NCBI RefSeq assembly: GCF_009026825.1
Contig: NZ_CP045032.1
Span: forward strand, 1,240,001-1,304,000
Source: Corynebacterium urogenitale
GTDB lineage: Bacteria; Actinomycetota; Actinomycetes; Mycobacteriales; Mycobacteriaceae
Length of the DNA stretch: 64,000 nt
Direction of reading: 5' to 3'
A program made the translations under genes and the position numbers. The notes beneath the pieces are model-generated. The model was given only the letters and a program-made list of their open reading frames with translations, did no database searches and was not told where the DNA came from. Shown here piece after piece: positions 34,208 to 44,373 of the stretch. Within the stretch, counting starts at the first letter, position 1, and every line of letters starts with the position of its first letter.

Positions 34208-35917
34208 CTACCAGTCCCTCAAGTATGCGATTCGGTCACGCAGCTGAGCTGCACTACAGAGCGCAGTCGGTGGTCCTCCACAGTTTCGACGCACGTCGTT
34301 GTGGATTGCTCCATGCGGACGGCCGGTACGCGCACTCGTCATATTGACGAGGGCGTTGAGCTCCTTGCGTAGTGCTGGTAATTCCTCACTCGCTACGCGC
34401 TGTCGGGCCTGGTCCTTGGCACCTCCAGCCTCGGCAGAGCGCTCGGCAGCTTCGCGAAGCTTCTGCTCCCGAGCTCGCGCTTCAATTTGGTCTGCTTGGC
34501 GCTGTCTTAGCAGGGTACGCATCTGCTCGGCATCGAGCAGCCCGGGCAGACCCAGGTATTCCTGCTCTTCCGCACTACCAGATACCCGTGTTCCGTAAGT
34601 GGAACCGTCGTAGATCAGGGATTCGAGTTCGGCATCCGCGCCAATCGATTCATAGCCACGTTCCTCGCCAGGCTCATTTTCTTCCTTATTGGCCTGCTCC
34701 AACAGCTGATCGTCCCATCCTTCGTCCGGCCGATCTGGCTTACCGAGGACGTGGTTACGCTGCTTTTCCAATCTGGACGCCAAATCGAGAAGAACCGGTA
34801 CCGAAGGCAGGAATACCGATGCGGACTCCCCCTTGCGGCGAGAGCGAACGAAACGGCCAATCGCCTGGGCGAAAAACAGTGGCGTCGATGATGAGGTGGC
34901 ATAGACCCCCACAGCCAGGCGGGGCACATCCACGCCCTCAGACACCATGCGCACGGCGACCATCCACTCGTCGTCGGAGGCGGAGAAATCCTTAATCCGC
35001 TGTGAAGCCCCGGCTTCATCAGAGAGCACCACGGTCACCGGTGTGGAACTAATGCGATTGAGAATCGTGGCATAGGCACGAGCAGTGACCTTGTCGGTGG
35101 CAATCACCAGGCCGCCTGCGTCCGGAATCGTTTCACGCAGCTGCATCAGACGGGTGTGGGCAGCCTGCAGGACGGAAGGTATCCATTCGCCACGTGGATC
35201 CAGTGCTGTGCGCCATGCTCGAGCGGTCTGCTCCGCATTAAGCACTTCTCCCAGACGCGCCTCATACTCCTCGCCAGCGCTATCACGCCACCGGGCCTGA
35301 CCGGAATACGCCAAGAAGACCACGGGACGAACCACGCCATCACGCAAAGCATCTGAATAGCCATAGGTGTAATCCGCTGCCGATTGCAGTCCACCATCGG
35401 TACCCGGTACTTCTTCGTAGCGGACAAAAGGAATCTGTGAATCGTCCGAACGGAAAGGTGTACCCGTCAGCGCCAGGCGACGTTCGCTGTGAGCATAAGC
35501 CAAACGCACGCCGTCGCCCCAGCTCTTAGCGTCTCCGGCATGGTGAATCTCGTCGAGGATCACCAGTGTCTTCTTCGCTGTCGCGACCTGGTAATGCTTC
35601 GTCGGTTTCATGCCAACTTGGGCGTAGGTCACGCACACACCGTCGAAGGAGCTGTTGACTGCCGAGCTGTTTGTAAAGTTCGCATCGAGAGCTATGCCTC
35701 TCGCAGCTGCCGACTGAGCCCACTGCACTTTCAGGTGTTCAGTCGGGACAACGATCACCACGCGTTGCACGACACGGGTGTCCAACAGAAGCCGGGCGAC
35801 GGTCAAGGCGAATGTCGTCTTGCCGGCGCCCGGAGTTGCTACGGCGAGGAAGTCACGCGGAGCCTGGGTGAGGTAGAGGTCTAGTGCTTCCTGCTGCCAC
35901 GCGCGGAGGCCATTCAC
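34208..35917 (-). CDS. DEAD/DEAH-box helicase (superfamily 2)
   Basis: A 569-residue SF2 helicase. Motif I is ATPGAGKTTFAL (about residues 27-38), motif II is LDEIH, motif III is LTGTPF, and motif VI is FAQAIGRFVRSRR with the arginine fingers. A long charged, probably coiled-coil C-terminus (residues ~400-540, rich in Glu, Arg and Gln) follows. The exact nucleic-acid substrate is unknown; motif II reads DEIH rather than DEAD. The start overlaps the DUF3039 stop by 4 bp. Confidence 0.9.
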   Translation of the reverse strand: MNGLRAWQQEALDLYLTQAPRDFLAVATPGAGKTTFALTVARLLLDTRVVQRVVIVVPTEHLKVQWAQSAAARGIALDANFTNSSAVNSSFDGVCVTYAQVGMKPTKHYQVATAKKTLVILDEIHHAGDAKSWGDGVRLAYAHSERRLALTGTPFRSDDSQIPFVRYEEVPGTDGGLQSAADYTYGYSDALRDGVVRPVVFLAYSGQARWRDSAGEEYEARLGEVLNAEQTARAWRTALDPRGEWIPSVLQAAHTRLMQLRETIPDAGGLVIATDKVTARAYATILNRISSTPVTVVLSDEAGASQRIKDFSASDDEWMVAVRMVSEGVDVPRLAVGVYATSSSTPLFFAQAIGRFVRSRRKGESASVFLPSVPVLLDLASRLEKQRNHVLGKPDRPDEGWDDQLLEQANKEENEPGEERGYESIGADAELESLIYDGSTYGTRVSGSAEEQEYLGLPGLLDAEQMRTLLRQRQADQIEARAREQKLREAAERSAEAGGAKDQARQRVASEELPALRKELNALVNMTSARTGRPHGAIHNDVRRNCGGPPTALCSAAQLRDRIAYLRDW

Positions 35918-36156
35918 TTCCTGCGCAGCCCCTTGTAGATCTGCTCACAATCAGGGCACACGGGAGACCCTGGCTTAGCCTGCTTCGTGACGGGAAAAGT
36001 CTCACCACACAGGGCCACTACCAGCTTGCCCATCACTGCAGATTCCACGATCTGATCCTTCTTCACGTAGTGGAAGAACTTTGGGGTATCGTCGCTGGTC
36101 TGTTCGTCCGTGCGGACGTCAGGACGCTCAATTGTTGATGTGCTCGTGCTACTCAC
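35914..36156 (-). CDS. DUF3039 family protein
   Basis: An 80-residue actinobacterial protein of unknown function. After a ~25-residue Ser/Thr/Asp leader comes the conserved core FFHYVKKDQIVESAVMGKLVVALCGETF and PVCPDCEQIY. The two cysteine-containing turns (LCG and CPDC) suggest a zinc site. The stop overlaps the helicase start by 4 bp, so the two are translated together. It overlaps nothing on the plus strand (DUF3099 starts at 36216). Confidence 0.88.
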   Translation of the reverse strand: MSSTSTSTIERPDVRTDEQTSDDTPKFFHYVKKDQIVESAVMGKLVVALCGETFPVTKQAKPGSPVCPDCEQIYKGLRRK

Positions 36157-36215
36157 AGCACTCCATCATGCCCCTCGAGTCCCGCTTTTTCCACCCGCGT
36201 ACTACCGTGGGTTTC

Positions 36216-36677
36216 ATGGTTGCAGGTAAGGGACGTGTCCCACAGCGCCGTTCGCGTCTTAGGCGCAACAGTGACGTGGAATTGATCACCGATGCGCGCC
36301 GCTCCCCATTGGAGAATTGGCATTCGCGTCGCAGGCTGTACGCAGCACTCCAACTTGCCCGCATCCCGTTGCTTGGCTTGGCGGGATTGTTAATGTGGCT
36401 GACAAACAACTTGTGGCTGTCTGCAAGCGTGGCAATGATTAGTTTGCCTCTGCCGTGGGTCGCCGTGCTCTTAGCCAATGACGCTGGAGACCCGGACGCT
36501 CGCACACATAAGGTCTACAAACCACAGGCTGTTCGCGAGGCTCGCGCTCAGCAGGAGGCTCTGGCTGCCGAACGCCACAACCAATTGTCTTCGCGGCCGT
36601 TCAAGCAGTTGGATGCTGCCCCTGACGGAAGTCACACCTCTCACGAGCAACCTCAGGTCATCGACCTCGAGGACTAA
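36216..36677 (+). CDS. DUF3099 family membrane protein
   Basis: A 153-residue membrane protein of unknown function: a basic N-terminus (GRVPQRRSRLRRN) with VELITDARRSPLE, two hydrophobic helices (about residues 50-66 and 70-88), and a soluble charged C-terminus. This is the DUF3099 layout. ATG 36216 is preceded by no strong ribosome binding site; the frame is open 45 codons upstream, but that part overlaps the divergent DUF3039 gene. It is followed by the methyltransferase gene after 18 nt. Confidence 0.84.
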   Translation: MVAGKGRVPQRRSRLRRNSDVELITDARRSPLENWHSRRRLYAALQLARIPLLGLAGLLMWLTNNLWLSASVAMISLPLPWVAVLLANDAGDPDARTHKVYKPQAVREARAQQEALAAERHNQLSSRPFKQLDAAPDGSHTSHEQPQVIDLED

Positions 36678-36695
36678 ATCCCCCCTCACTTTTCC

Positions 36696-38327
36696 ATGTC
36701 TATGCCACATTCTTCTGCTGTTCCCCTCCCCTTTATTTCCGACGCCACCAGCACGCTCCTTCACTCTCTTCGCCAGCATGGCTATTCCACGGCCATGGTG
36801 CTCCGAGTACTTGGTTCCACTGGTGTCAGCGTGGCCAGTGCTCGGTCTCCTCAAGCGGCTCTGTGGTACGCACGCCGTAGTGATGCCCCGCAGCTGGAAC
36901 GCCACATCGTCACAGCTTTTTATCTCCGCCAGGCAGTCGATCAGCACGCCCTGGAGGATTTCCTGACACCAGGTCTTGTCGCCGATCTTCTGCGCGATGG
37001 AGTGCTCGTCGAAGCAGCGGAAGGCACGCTACGCTGCGCTATCGATATACGCCCGATCACTTTTGCTCCCCATGCTGCACAAGACGTGCTCATCGCTAGC
37101 GATCCAGATGCTTCCATGGAAGATCGTATACCGGGAGCCGACCACGTTCCGGGAGTCGGTCACGCTTCCCTATCATTACTCAATGTCATACCCCCAGTAT
37201 CCCCTGGTTCTTCCATTCTCGACCTCGGATGCGGTTCCGGGGTCTTGAGCTTGGTGCTCGCGGATCATTCGGACAACGTGACAGTTATCGGCACGGACCT
37301 TTCCCAGCGCGCTATCGAGTTCGCCAATGCCAATGGAAGCGTGTCCGCGGCGCACTCGAACGCGCCGAAGAGTAGTCGAGTGTCCTGGAGACAGGGAAGC
37401 TGGTTTGAACCTGTCGCGGGCAAGCAATTCGACATGATAGTGGCAAATCCACCCTTCGTGATCGGCCCGGCGGTCGTCGGACACGTCTATCGCGACTCCG
37501 GACTTCCACTGGACGGAGCAACATCCACCGTCGTAGGGGGCGCTGCCGAACACCTCATGCCGGGAGGAACCGCACACATTTTGGCAGGCTGGGCTCTCGA
37601 GGATTCCGAGTCGGCAGCGTCGAGGGTATCCAGTTGGCTTCCTAGCCACGGGGTCCGCGCTTGGGTAGTACAACGTGAAGAAGTGGACACCGCCACCTAC
37701 GTCACCACGTGGTTGCAAGATGAAGGACTCGATCCCCGCCACCATGATGGCCGTCAGCGCACCCAAGCGTGGATGGATTTCTTCGCCGATAACGGCATCA
37801 GCCGCATCGGTTTGGGCTTTGTGCATATCCAGCGCATCGATGACGATCAACCTACCGAGCTCACGTTCGAGGTACTGGATCATCCACTGCCTGCGGGAAC
37901 GTACCTGGGCCTGGAAGCCGCTGAGTTCTTTGCTAGAGCACAGTGGCTCAGCGAGCAGGACTCCGACGGCATACTCGCGGCCAAATACGCCGTGCGACCG
38001 ACGACCGCGCTAGAGCAGGTGGGACTGCCACGCTCGGACGAATACTCATCCCAGGGTTTCGTGGAGTACGTAACTAGGCTGAGCCGAACCGATGGTCCGG
38101 CTTGGAGCCACGAGGTCGACGAGCCAGTCGTGAAAATCCTTTCGGGATTGCACCCTCAAGCGTTGAGCTTGGAAGACGTCATTGAGCTCTATTGCGCGTC
38201 ACAAGCGCTGGACAGCGAGGACTTTACCTCAGCATTGCTACCTATTGTCGTCGATCTGGTGCGCCATGGGATGATCATTCCCGCAGAGTTACTGGATGAA
38301 GACAACGAGGAGAGCCACCAGCAATGA
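36696..38327 (+). CDS. SAM-dependent methyltransferase (PrmC/HemK-like, DUF7059 type)
   Basis: A 543-residue protein. An N-terminal ~150-residue helical domain (DUF7059-like) precedes a Rossmann methyltransferase with motif [18 protein letters not shown] (about residue 173) and the NPPF motif in [11 protein letters not shown], which in this superfamily marks methylation of a planar nitrogen (adenine, guanine or Gln side chain). A further ~220 residues at the C-terminus are of unknown fold. The substrate is not deducible. The stop overlaps the dtd start by 4 bp. Confidence 0.85.
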   Translation: MSMPHSSAVPLPFISDATSTLLHSLRQHGYSTAMVLRVLGSTGVSVASARSPQAALWYARRSDAPQLERHIVTAFYLRQAVDQHALEDFLTPGLVADLLRDGVLVEAAEGTLRCAIDIRPITFAPHAAQDVLIASDPDASMEDRIPGADHVPGVGHASLSLLNVIPPVSPGSSILDLGCGSGVLSLVLADHSDNVTVIGTDLSQRAIEFANANGSVSAAHSNAPKSSRVSWRQGSWFEPVAGKQFDMIVANPPFVIGPAVVGHVYRDSGLPLDGATSTVVGGAAEHLMPGGTAHILAGWALEDSESAASRVSSWLPSHGVRAWVVQREEVDTATYVTTWLQDEGLDPRHHDGRQRTQAWMDFFADNGISRIGLGFVHIQRIDDDQPTELTFEVLDHPLPAGTYLGLEAAEFFARAQWLSEQDSDGILAAKYAVRPTTALEQVGLPRSDEYSSQGFVEYVTRLSRTDGPAWSHEVDEPVVKILSGLHPQALSLEDVIELYCASQALDSEDFTSALLPIVVDLVRHGMIIPAELLDEDNEESHQQ

Positions 38328-38779
38328 GAGCAGTTGTGAGCACCGTCAGTGAGGCGAGTGTGAGCGTGGAGGGCAAGGTTGTGGGATCCGTCAGCGGTCC
38401 TGCACTTTTAGCTTTGGTGGGAGTGGGACGCGAGGATCCCCTGGATGCTTGGGAAACCGTCGCGCGGAAGATCGCGGAATTGCGGATTCTCCCGGCAGCG
38501 GGTGAACCCTGGGAATCAGCGCGAAATCATTCAGCCATCGATGTCGGAGCCCCCATTCTGCTCGTCAGCCAATTCACCCTCATGGGCGCCACCGCTAAGG
38601 GACGCCGACCCTCGTGGTCCGATGCTGCGCCCGGGGAAACAGCTTCTAAAGTTATCGACAAAATGGTGGACTATCTGCGCGATCGAGGCCTCCACGTAGA
38701 AACCGGCCAATTCGGCACAATGATGAAGGTTCACAGTGTTAACGAGGGGCCTTTCACTGTCATCGTGGAGGCCTCGTAA
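38324..38779 (+). CDS. dtd: D-aminoacyl-tRNA deacylase
   Basis: A 151-residue enzyme that hydrolyses D-aminoacyl-tRNA (and Gly-tRNA-Ala), recycling mischarged tRNA. The catalytic SQFTL motif is present. The cross-subunit Gly-cisPro motif reads NEGPFT rather than the usual NxGPVT, a conservative change. ATG 38324 overlaps the upstream methyltransferase stop by 4 bp. It is followed by sigB after 156 bp, including sigB's own promoter. Confidence 0.95.
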   Translation: MRAVVSTVSEASVSVEGKVVGSVSGPALLALVGVGREDPLDAWETVARKIAELRILPAAGEPWESARNHSAIDVGAPILLVSQFTLMGATAKGRRPSWSDAAPGETASKVIDKMVDYLRDRGLHVETGQFGTMMKVHSVNEGPFTVIVEAS

Positions 38780-38828
38780 AGGCCGCACCCCCAAAAGCGG
38801 GCATAAAACCCAGGCATGTAAGCCTCCC

Positions 38829-38854
38829 GGAACAATATTTCGACCCAACTCGTT
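38829..38854 (+). promoter_or_regulatory. Candidate ECF (SigH/SigE-type) promoter of sigB
   Basis: GGAACA (38829-38834) and CGTT (38851-38854) leave 19 nt between GGAA and GTT, which fits the GGAA-N18-21-GTT pattern known for SigH/SigE-type stress promoters in corynebacteria and mycobacteria. It lies about 80 bp before the sigB start. Confidence 0.65.
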
Positions 38855-38935
38855 GCATGATTGGAGCACCGAGGAAAAGCACGCTTGCAGCACAAGCTTT
38901 CCAATCCGTCAGAGCCTTTGAGGAGGATTACACGC

Positions 38936-39967
38936 ATGAGTGACTCCATGTTTGACGACGACAACGTCGACGTAGGCCAGAGCACGGAAGCCACGCATAA
39001 CCAGTCCGGCGACGAGACGACCGAGGACAAGGGACGCCGCCGCGGTAACAATGAGAATCCATCCGCCGACCTGGTGAGGGTCTACCTCAATGGCATCGGC
39101 AAGACAGCCCTGCTCACCGCTGAGGATGAGGTCGAGTTGTCAAAGCGTATCGAGGTAGGTCTCTACGCGAAGCACATTCTCGACTCCGGTGAACAGCTGA
39201 CTCGCGCCCGCAAGCGAGATCTCAAGGTTCTCGCTCGCGAGGGCAAGGCAGCACGCACCCACCTGTTAGAGGCCAACCTGCGACTCGTCGTTTCCTTGGC
39301 CAAACGGTACACGGGTCGCGGTATGCCACTGCTCGACCTTATCCAAGAGGGCAACCTCGGACTCATTCGCGCGATGGAGAAGTTCGATTACACCAAGGGC
39401 TTCAAGTTCTCCACCTACGCCACCTGGTGGATCCGTCAGGCTATCACCCGCGGTATGGCTGACCAGTCCCGCACAATTCGACTGCCCGTTCACCTCGTGG
39501 AGCAAGTCAACAAGCTCTCCCGCATTAAGCGCGAGATGTACCAGCAGCTCGGCCGTGAAGCGACAAATGAGGAACTCTCGGAGGAGTCGGGCATCGAAGA
39601 GTCCAAGATCGAGATGCTGCTGAAGCAGTCTCGCGATCCTGTCAGCTTGGATATGCCCGTCGGATCCGATGAAGAGGCGCCGCTTGGCGACTTCATCGAA
39701 GATTCCGATGCTACTGATGCAGAAGCAGCCGTCGTCGCATCCCTGCGCCACTCCGACGTGCGTGCCGTTCTCGGCACCTTAGAGGAGCGAGAGCAGGATG
39801 TCATTAAGCTTCGTTATGGGCTCGACGACGGTATGCCGCGCACCCTCGATCAGATTGGTCGCCGGTTCGGCCTCTCACGCGAACGTGTTCGCCAGATCGA
39901 GCGCGAAGTCATGGCGAAACTGCGCGAAGGAGACCGAGCCGATAAACTCCGCGAATATGCGGGGTAG
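38936..39967 (+). CDS. sigB: Sigma factor SigB (group 2, non-essential primary-like)
   Basis: A 343-residue group-2 sigma factor for stress and transition-phase genes. It lacks the long N-terminus of SigA; only ~40 acidic/polar residues precede region 1.2 ([17 protein letters not shown]). Region 2 ([20 protein letters not shown] to [10 protein letters not shown], from ~112) and region 4 ([19 protein letters not shown]) are nearly SigA-like. GAGGAGG precedes ATG 38936 by about 9 nt. Its own stress-type promoter lies upstream, and it is followed by dtxR, the usual corynebacterial order. Confidence 0.96.
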   Translation: MSDSMFDDDNVDVGQSTEATHNQSGDETTEDKGRRRGNNENPSADLVRVYLNGIGKTALLTAEDEVELSKRIEVGLYAKHILDSGEQLTRARKRDLKVLAREGKAARTHLLEANLRLVVSLAKRYTGRGMPLLDLIQEGNLGLIRAMEKFDYTKGFKFSTYATWWIRQAITRGMADQSRTIRLPVHLVEQVNKLSRIKREMYQQLGREATNEELSEESGIEESKIEMLLKQSRDPVSLDMPVGSDEEAPLGDFIEDSDATDAEAAVVASLRHSDVRAVLGTLEEREQDVIKLRYGLDDGMPRTLDQIGRRFGLSRERVRQIEREVMAKLREGDRADKLREYAG

Positions 39968-40012
39968 CTGCACTGCGCGGGTGTGCTCGATAATCCCACT
40001 CCTGTCATTCAC

Positions 40013-40038
40013 CATTGATTGACCGTGTAAAGTCAATG
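40013..40038. promoter_or_regulatory. Inverted repeat in the dtxR promoter region
   Basis: CATTGA..TCAATG with inner TTGAC..GTCAA arms lies about 85 bp before the dtxR start; a TAAAGT box inside could be a -10. It does not match the DtxR operator. Confidence 0.4.
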
Positions 40039-40119
40039 GAGACTTGACGGACGCTATGCGAACAATCGCGCGCGTCAACTACAACTGCAGTGTTTTTGTT
40101 GAAAGGGCTGGAACCGCAC

Positions 40120-40833
40120 GTGAGGGACCTCGTCGATACCACCGAAATGTATCTGCGCACCATCTACGAGCTGGAAGAGGAAGGTATCCCTCCCCTCCGT
40201 GCTCGCATCGCGGAGCGACTTGATCAATCCGGCCCCACAGTGAGCCAGACTGTAGCACGCATGGAGCGTGATGGGCTCCTGTCTATCGCTCGCGATCGAT
40301 CGCTGAAACTTTCCGCCGAGGGGCGGGAACTGGCAACCGCGGTGATGCGCAAGCATCGTCTTGCCGAGCGCCTCCTCACCGATGTGATTGGGCTTCCTTG
40401 GGAAAAGGTCCACGATGAAGCGTGCCGCTGGGAGCATGTGATGAGCGACGAAGTGGAACGCCGCCTACTCAACGTCCTCGATGCTTATACCACCTCGCCT
40501 TTCGGCAATCCCATCCCCGGTCTGCCAGACCTCCTCGAAGATGAAGCCACAAAGGAGGCCCTGCTCAGCGGGGCGGAGGAAACAACTCCATCCGGAATCA
40601 TGCGGGCGGGGGATATCGAGGAAACTTCCCCCGTCGAGGCCACAATTGTCAGCATCAACGAAATCGTCCAAGTTGAGTACAAAATCATGGCGAAGCTCTC
40701 GGCCCTCAGCATTGTCCCCGGGGCCACGGTAACAGTCCAGGTCACAGACGATGGACTCGTCATCACCAGTGACACCGGTGAGGTTACTATCCCGGACGAG
40801 CTGAGCCACGCTATATGCATCACCACTGCCTAG
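40120..40833 (+). CDS. dtxR: DtxR, iron-dependent transcriptional repressor
   Basis: The Fe(II)-activated master repressor of iron uptake, 237 residues. The winged-helix DNA-binding domain ([20 protein letters not shown]) is followed by the dimerisation domain. All metal ligands are recognisable: M10 (TTEMYLR), the H and E in [10 protein letters not shown], and H, C, E, H in [15 protein letters not shown]-terminal SH3-like domain follows (residues ~150-237). GTG 40120 gives the standard start ([21 protein letters not shown]); the frame is open 10 codons upstream. galE follows after 44 nt, as in other corynebacteria. Confidence 0.96.
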   Translation: MRDLVDTTEMYLRTIYELEEEGIPPLRARIAERLDQSGPTVSQTVARMERDGLLSIARDRSLKLSAEGRELATAVMRKHRLAERLLTDVIGLPWEKVHDEACRWEHVMSDEVERRLLNVLDAYTTSPFGNPIPGLPDLLEDEATKEALLSGAEETTPSGIMRAGDIEETSPVEATIVSINEIVQVEYKIMAKLSALSIVPGATVTVQVTDDGLVITSDTGEVTIPDELSHAICITTA

Positions 40834-40877
40834 CGATAGCGACTGGATAAAAGACTCGATCAAAGGAGCCTCATCAC

Positions 40878-41891
40878 ATGACCTCGACTTCAGCTCTTTC
40901 TCCCGGTGCTCACGTCCTCGTAACAGGAGCGGCGGGCTACGTGGGCAGCGTCTGCGCGACCGTGCTCTTGGAGCAGGGTTACCGCGTCACCGTGGTCGAT
41001 AACCTCATCACGGGCAATCGCGACGCTGTTCCAGAAGGGGCGACGTTTGTCGAAGGAGACATCCGGGACCTCGCCGACAGTGTTTTGGCGGATTCAGACA
41101 TTGAGGCCGTCTTCCACTTCGCGGCTCGTTCCCTCGTTGGTGAGTCTGTGGAAAAACCTGCTCACTACTGGCATCACAACGTAGTGACCACGTTAGCTTT
41201 GCTCGACGCAATGCGGGCTCACGGGGTGCAGAATTTAGTGTTCTCCTCTACCGCCGCTTGCTACGGGGAGCCAAATCAAGTGCCAATTACGGAAGACATG
41301 CCCACCGCTCCAACAAACCCATATGGTGCTTCTAAGCTGGCCATAGACAACATCATCACCAGCTACGCCAAGGCCTACGGGCTGGGGGCAACCAGTTTGC
41401 GGTACTTCAATGTCGCCGGCGCTTATGGTTCCGTGGGAGAGAATCGAGTCGTTGAAACCCACCTCATTCCGTTGATTCTGCAGGTAGCCCTCGACCACCG
41501 CGAATCTATCGCTATCTTCGGCACGGATTGGCCGACAACGGACGGCACCGCTGTCCGCGATTACATTCATATTCGCGATCTTGCAGACGCACACCTACTC
41601 GCCGCTGATTCCAATCAGCCGGGTTCCCACCGCATCTTCAATCTCGGCAGCGGCGATGGCTTTAGCGTCAAGCAGGTCGTGGAAACCTGCCGTGAAGTGA
41701 CAGGCCACCCAATTCCATCTATTGAGGCCCCTCGTAGAGCTGGTGATCCCGCCGTGTTAATCGCATCTTCAGCTAAGGCCATTGAGGAATTGGGCTGGCG
41801 TCCATCCCGCTCTGATATCACCACGATTGTTCAGGATGCGTGGAACTTCACCAGTGCTCTCGGCGATAAGGCGCATTCGGCTAATCGGTGA
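40878..41891 (+). CDS. galE: UDP-glucose 4-epimerase
   Basis: GalE interconverts UDP-glucose and UDP-galactose, supplying galactan synthesis of the cell wall. The 337-residue short-chain dehydrogenase fold has the NAD motif [10 protein letters not shown], the catalytic Ser in FSSTAACYG, YxxxK as YGASKLA, and [15 protein letters not shown] stands upstream of ATG 40878. It is paired with dtxR. Its 3' end overlaps the convergent DUF4192 gene by 11 bp. Confidence 0.96.
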   Translation: MTSTSALSPGAHVLVTGAAGYVGSVCATVLLEQGYRVTVVDNLITGNRDAVPEGATFVEGDIRDLADSVLADSDIEAVFHFAARSLVGESVEKPAHYWHHNVVTTLALLDAMRAHGVQNLVFSSTAACYGEPNQVPITEDMPTAPTNPYGASKLAIDNIITSYAKAYGLGATSLRYFNVAGAYGSVGENRVVETHLIPLILQVALDHRESIAIFGTDWPTTDGTAVRDYIHIRDLADAHLLAADSNQPGSHRIFNLGSGDGFSVKQVVETCREVTGHPIPSIEAPRRAGDPAVLIASSAKAIEELGWRPSRSDITTIVQDAWNFTSALGDKAHSANR

Positions 41892-43122
41892 TAGGTCGCC
41901 AATCAATCGCTACTGGCAGTAACTCCAGTAGCGCTCGATGGCGGCACCTGAACTCACTGTCACTTTCTTGGTCTGGGTCTACACTTTCCATATTTGAGGC
42001 GAAAGGCCCTTCGTGATCCAGCAAGCACGCCGTCTCCCAATTGGCGGCCCAGTACACGCCATTGACAGCAAGTGCGATATTCGAGTTCTTCGCTGTGCCT
42101 GACATGTGCCGCCTCCACATATGATCCACGATCAGGCGATTCACCCGGTCGACTGGGCTGTCGCACCACTGATCCCCACTCTGCCGTGCAACTTCACGCA
42201 GTGCATAAAAAGCTGGCATCCCTTCGTCGTTGTTGCTTAACACGGCACTGAGAATCAACAGTAAGCGCCGACGCATAAACGACCTACTGTGCCGCGCGGC
42301 CTCCACCAGAAACTCCCGTACGATCGGCGCCCTATCACCCAAACCCAAGGCGATCAGGTACGTGGACAAGCGCTCATCACGAGCTATGCAACAAATAGCC
42401 CGCAGAATGCTGCGATCAGCTAGTGCAGACTCTAGCCGCACATCACCGCGGTGAATCTTCGCCGTCGCCTCAGTCACCGTGAGGAGATCAGCAAGTAACT
42501 TCGCGCATTCCTCACGATCATAGAGAGAGTTTTCAAACCGCCGTGGCCTCAAGACAGGAGCATCGGGCCTCACATCCATCCACTGCTCCAATTCTTCCCG
42601 ATCACTGAGCGATAATGCTCCATGCAAAGCTGTGAAGTTGCTCAGTGGATTGTCGTCGATGCTAGAAACCGCCCCTACCTCCAGCGTCTCCAAATCAATC
42701 CAGCGAGCTCCTTCACTGATGGCTTCGATCCACCAGGTACTAATGACCGCCACATCGTCTTCTTCCAGCAGCAGCGCCGCGTCGTTTATGAAGTCCTCCA
42801 CACCCTCCTGACGAGGATGAATGCCGTACACCAAGGCTTGAGGTGCCGGCCATTCAGCAAGCGCCTCGGTGAACGCCCCAATGGCTTCGCGCAAAGCCCA
42901 GTTTTCCAGGTCGAGGCGGATGACTGGACCAATCCGCAGCCGGTGAGGCTCCTGAGTATCTGGGACGATCCCTATAATCACCAGACACTGTGAAGGTGTG
43001 AAGCCCATCATCGCGGGTAGGGCCGCCATCAATTCCCCAGGGTGTGCCCCGAGTGTGATGCCCTGCTTCGGAATAGAACTGACCGGATTGCTGTTGCTGT
43101 ATGTGCTGTGAAAATCTGTCAT
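41881..43122 (-). CDS. DUF4192 family protein
   Basis: A 413-residue cytosolic protein of unknown function. The N-terminal [24 protein letters not shown] followed by LVIIGI is the DUF4192 hallmark, and the mid part ([19 protein letters not shown]) is helical. ATG 43122 is chosen because the ~70 codons open upstream are unlike the family and cover the divergent promoter region with two DnaA boxes. AAGG lies about 14 nt upstream. It converges with galE. Confidence 0.85.
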   Translation of the reverse strand: MTDFHSTYSNSNPVSSIPKQGITLGAHPGELMAALPAMMGFTPSQCLVIIGIVPDTQEPHRLRIGPVIRLDLENWALREAIGAFTEALAEWPAPQALVYGIHPRQEGVEDFINDAALLLEEDDVAVISTWWIEAISEGARWIDLETLEVGAVSSIDDNPLSNFTALHGALSLSDREELEQWMDVRPDAPVLRPRRFENSLYDREECAKLLADLLTVTEATAKIHRGDVRLESALADRSILRAICCIARDERLSTYLIALGLGDRAPIVREFLVEAARHSRSFMRRRLLLILSAVLSNNDEGMPAFYALREVARQSGDQWCDSPVDRVNRLIVDHMWRRHMSGTAKNSNIALAVNGVYWAANWETACLLDHEGPFASNMESVDPDQESDSEFRCRHRALLELLPVAIDWRPITD

Positions 43123-43197
43123 GCTCTGAGCATGCCTTGCAGTGGAGCTAGGAAGCCCTCCACAGCACGTTCCGCGAAGCCCATTTACGCAGGAGGC

Positions 43198-43206
43198 TGT
43201 GGATAA
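43198..43206 (-). promoter_or_regulatory. DnaA box (perfect TTATCCACA), copy 1
   Basis: TTATCCACA on the minus strand matches the canonical DnaA box exactly. A second identical box lies 18 bp away in the same orientation. Confidence 0.6.
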
Positions 43207-43215
43207 CTCAGCACC

Positions 43216-43224
43216 TGTGGATAA
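43216..43224 (-). promoter_or_regulatory. DnaA box (perfect TTATCCACA), copy 2
   Basis: Second exact TTATCCACA, same orientation, in the divergent region between the DUF4192 and PAC2 genes. Confidence 0.6.
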
Positions 43225-43356
43225 CATTTTTAGCGCCTCAGTTTCAGGCCTGACCAGGCTGTTCATCGACAGGCACAGAGCTTTGGTGAGATTGCCGAAG
43301 AAAAAAGCCCAACTGGTAGTCTGGATCAATACGATCTGAGTGAAGGGAGCGCCGCA

Positions 43357-44370
43357 ATGACCACGAATGAACGCCCATCAGATGACCGTAATCAGTCCCC
43401 TCGTCAACGCCACAGCGGTATGTACGAATTGGAATACCCAGCACCGGTACGCGCGAGCGAGGAATCGGAGCCCCTCCCCATGGTCATCGCTCTGCAGGGC
43501 TATGCTGACGCCGGTCAAGCAATCTCCCATGCCTCAATGCACCTGCTCCAGGCCCTCGATCACCAGCCCGTCGCCTCCTTCAAGGTCGACGAATTGATTG
43601 ATTACCGGTCCCGGCGTCCAGGTGTCACAATCGATCATTCACGAGTAATAGATCGCGAGGACATGAGCCTCGATCTTCACCTAGTCAAGGATGTTGAGGA
43701 TCAACCTTTCCTTCTATTGGCGGGCCCGGAGCCCGATCTCAAATGGGAATCTTTCAGTGACGCGGTGGTTGAATTAGCACGTCGTACAGGTGTGGAAAGA
43801 GTCGTGACCCTGTACTCCGCGCCCATGACTGTGCCCCATACTCGGCCGCTGGTGATCAGTGCCCACGCTTCAGACGAGAAGCTCGTCCAGGACTTTCACA
43901 CCTGGGATTCGAGGATGATTATCCCCGGAGCAGCAGCCTTGGATACCGAACTGAAACTCAGTAAGCAGGGAGTAAGAACCGTCGGCATTACGGCACACGT
44001 TCCGCACTACATCGCCGCCTCCGACTACCCTGAGGCGACCCACGCTCTCCTCAAGGCTGCGGGCAAGCTGACCCAACGCGAGATACCTCTCGGCGCGCTG
44101 GAAGCTGACATGGAGAAGGTCAAGCGCCAGCTTGCAGAGCAGGTCGAGGACAATCACGAGATCGGGACCGTCGTCTCAGCTCTCGAGCGCCAGTACGATG
44201 CGGAAGCAGAGCGCATGCGACGCCGCCGCGATAATAATCTGCTGCAGCCAGGTCAAGAAATCCCTACTGGCGAGGAGCTAGGAGCAGAATTCGAAGCCTT
44301 CCTTGCAGACCTTTCTGATGATTCCGATCAGGGTGGACGCGATGGCGTCGACGATAAGGACGGCGAGTAA
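43357..44370 (+). CDS. PAC2 family protein (proteasome-assembly-chaperone-like)
   Basis: A 337-residue cytosolic protein with the PAC2 fold: VIALQGYADAGQAISHASMHLLQAL near residue 35, the acidic loop with DELIDYRSRRPGVTID, LLLAGPEPDLKW, and VPHTRPLVISAHAS. A charged coiled region and an Asp-rich tail finish it. Actinobacterial PAC2 proteins are annotated by fold only; a proteasome link is unproven in this genus. AAGGGAG precedes ATG 43357. It is followed by the Ski2-like helicase after 3 nt. Confidence 0.9.
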   Translation: MTTNERPSDDRNQSPRQRHSGMYELEYPAPVRASEESEPLPMVIALQGYADAGQAISHASMHLLQALDHQPVASFKVDELIDYRSRRPGVTIDHSRVIDREDMSLDLHLVKDVEDQPFLLLAGPEPDLKWESFSDAVVELARRTGVERVVTLYSAPMTVPHTRPLVISAHASDEKLVQDFHTWDSRMIIPGAAALDTELKLSKQGVRTVGITAHVPHYIAASDYPEATHALLKAAGKLTQREIPLGALEADMEKVKRQLAEQVEDNHEIGTVVSALERQYDAEAERMRRRRDNNLLQPGQEIPTGEELGAEFEAFLADLSDDSDQGGRDGVDDKDGE

Positions 44371-44373
44371 AAC

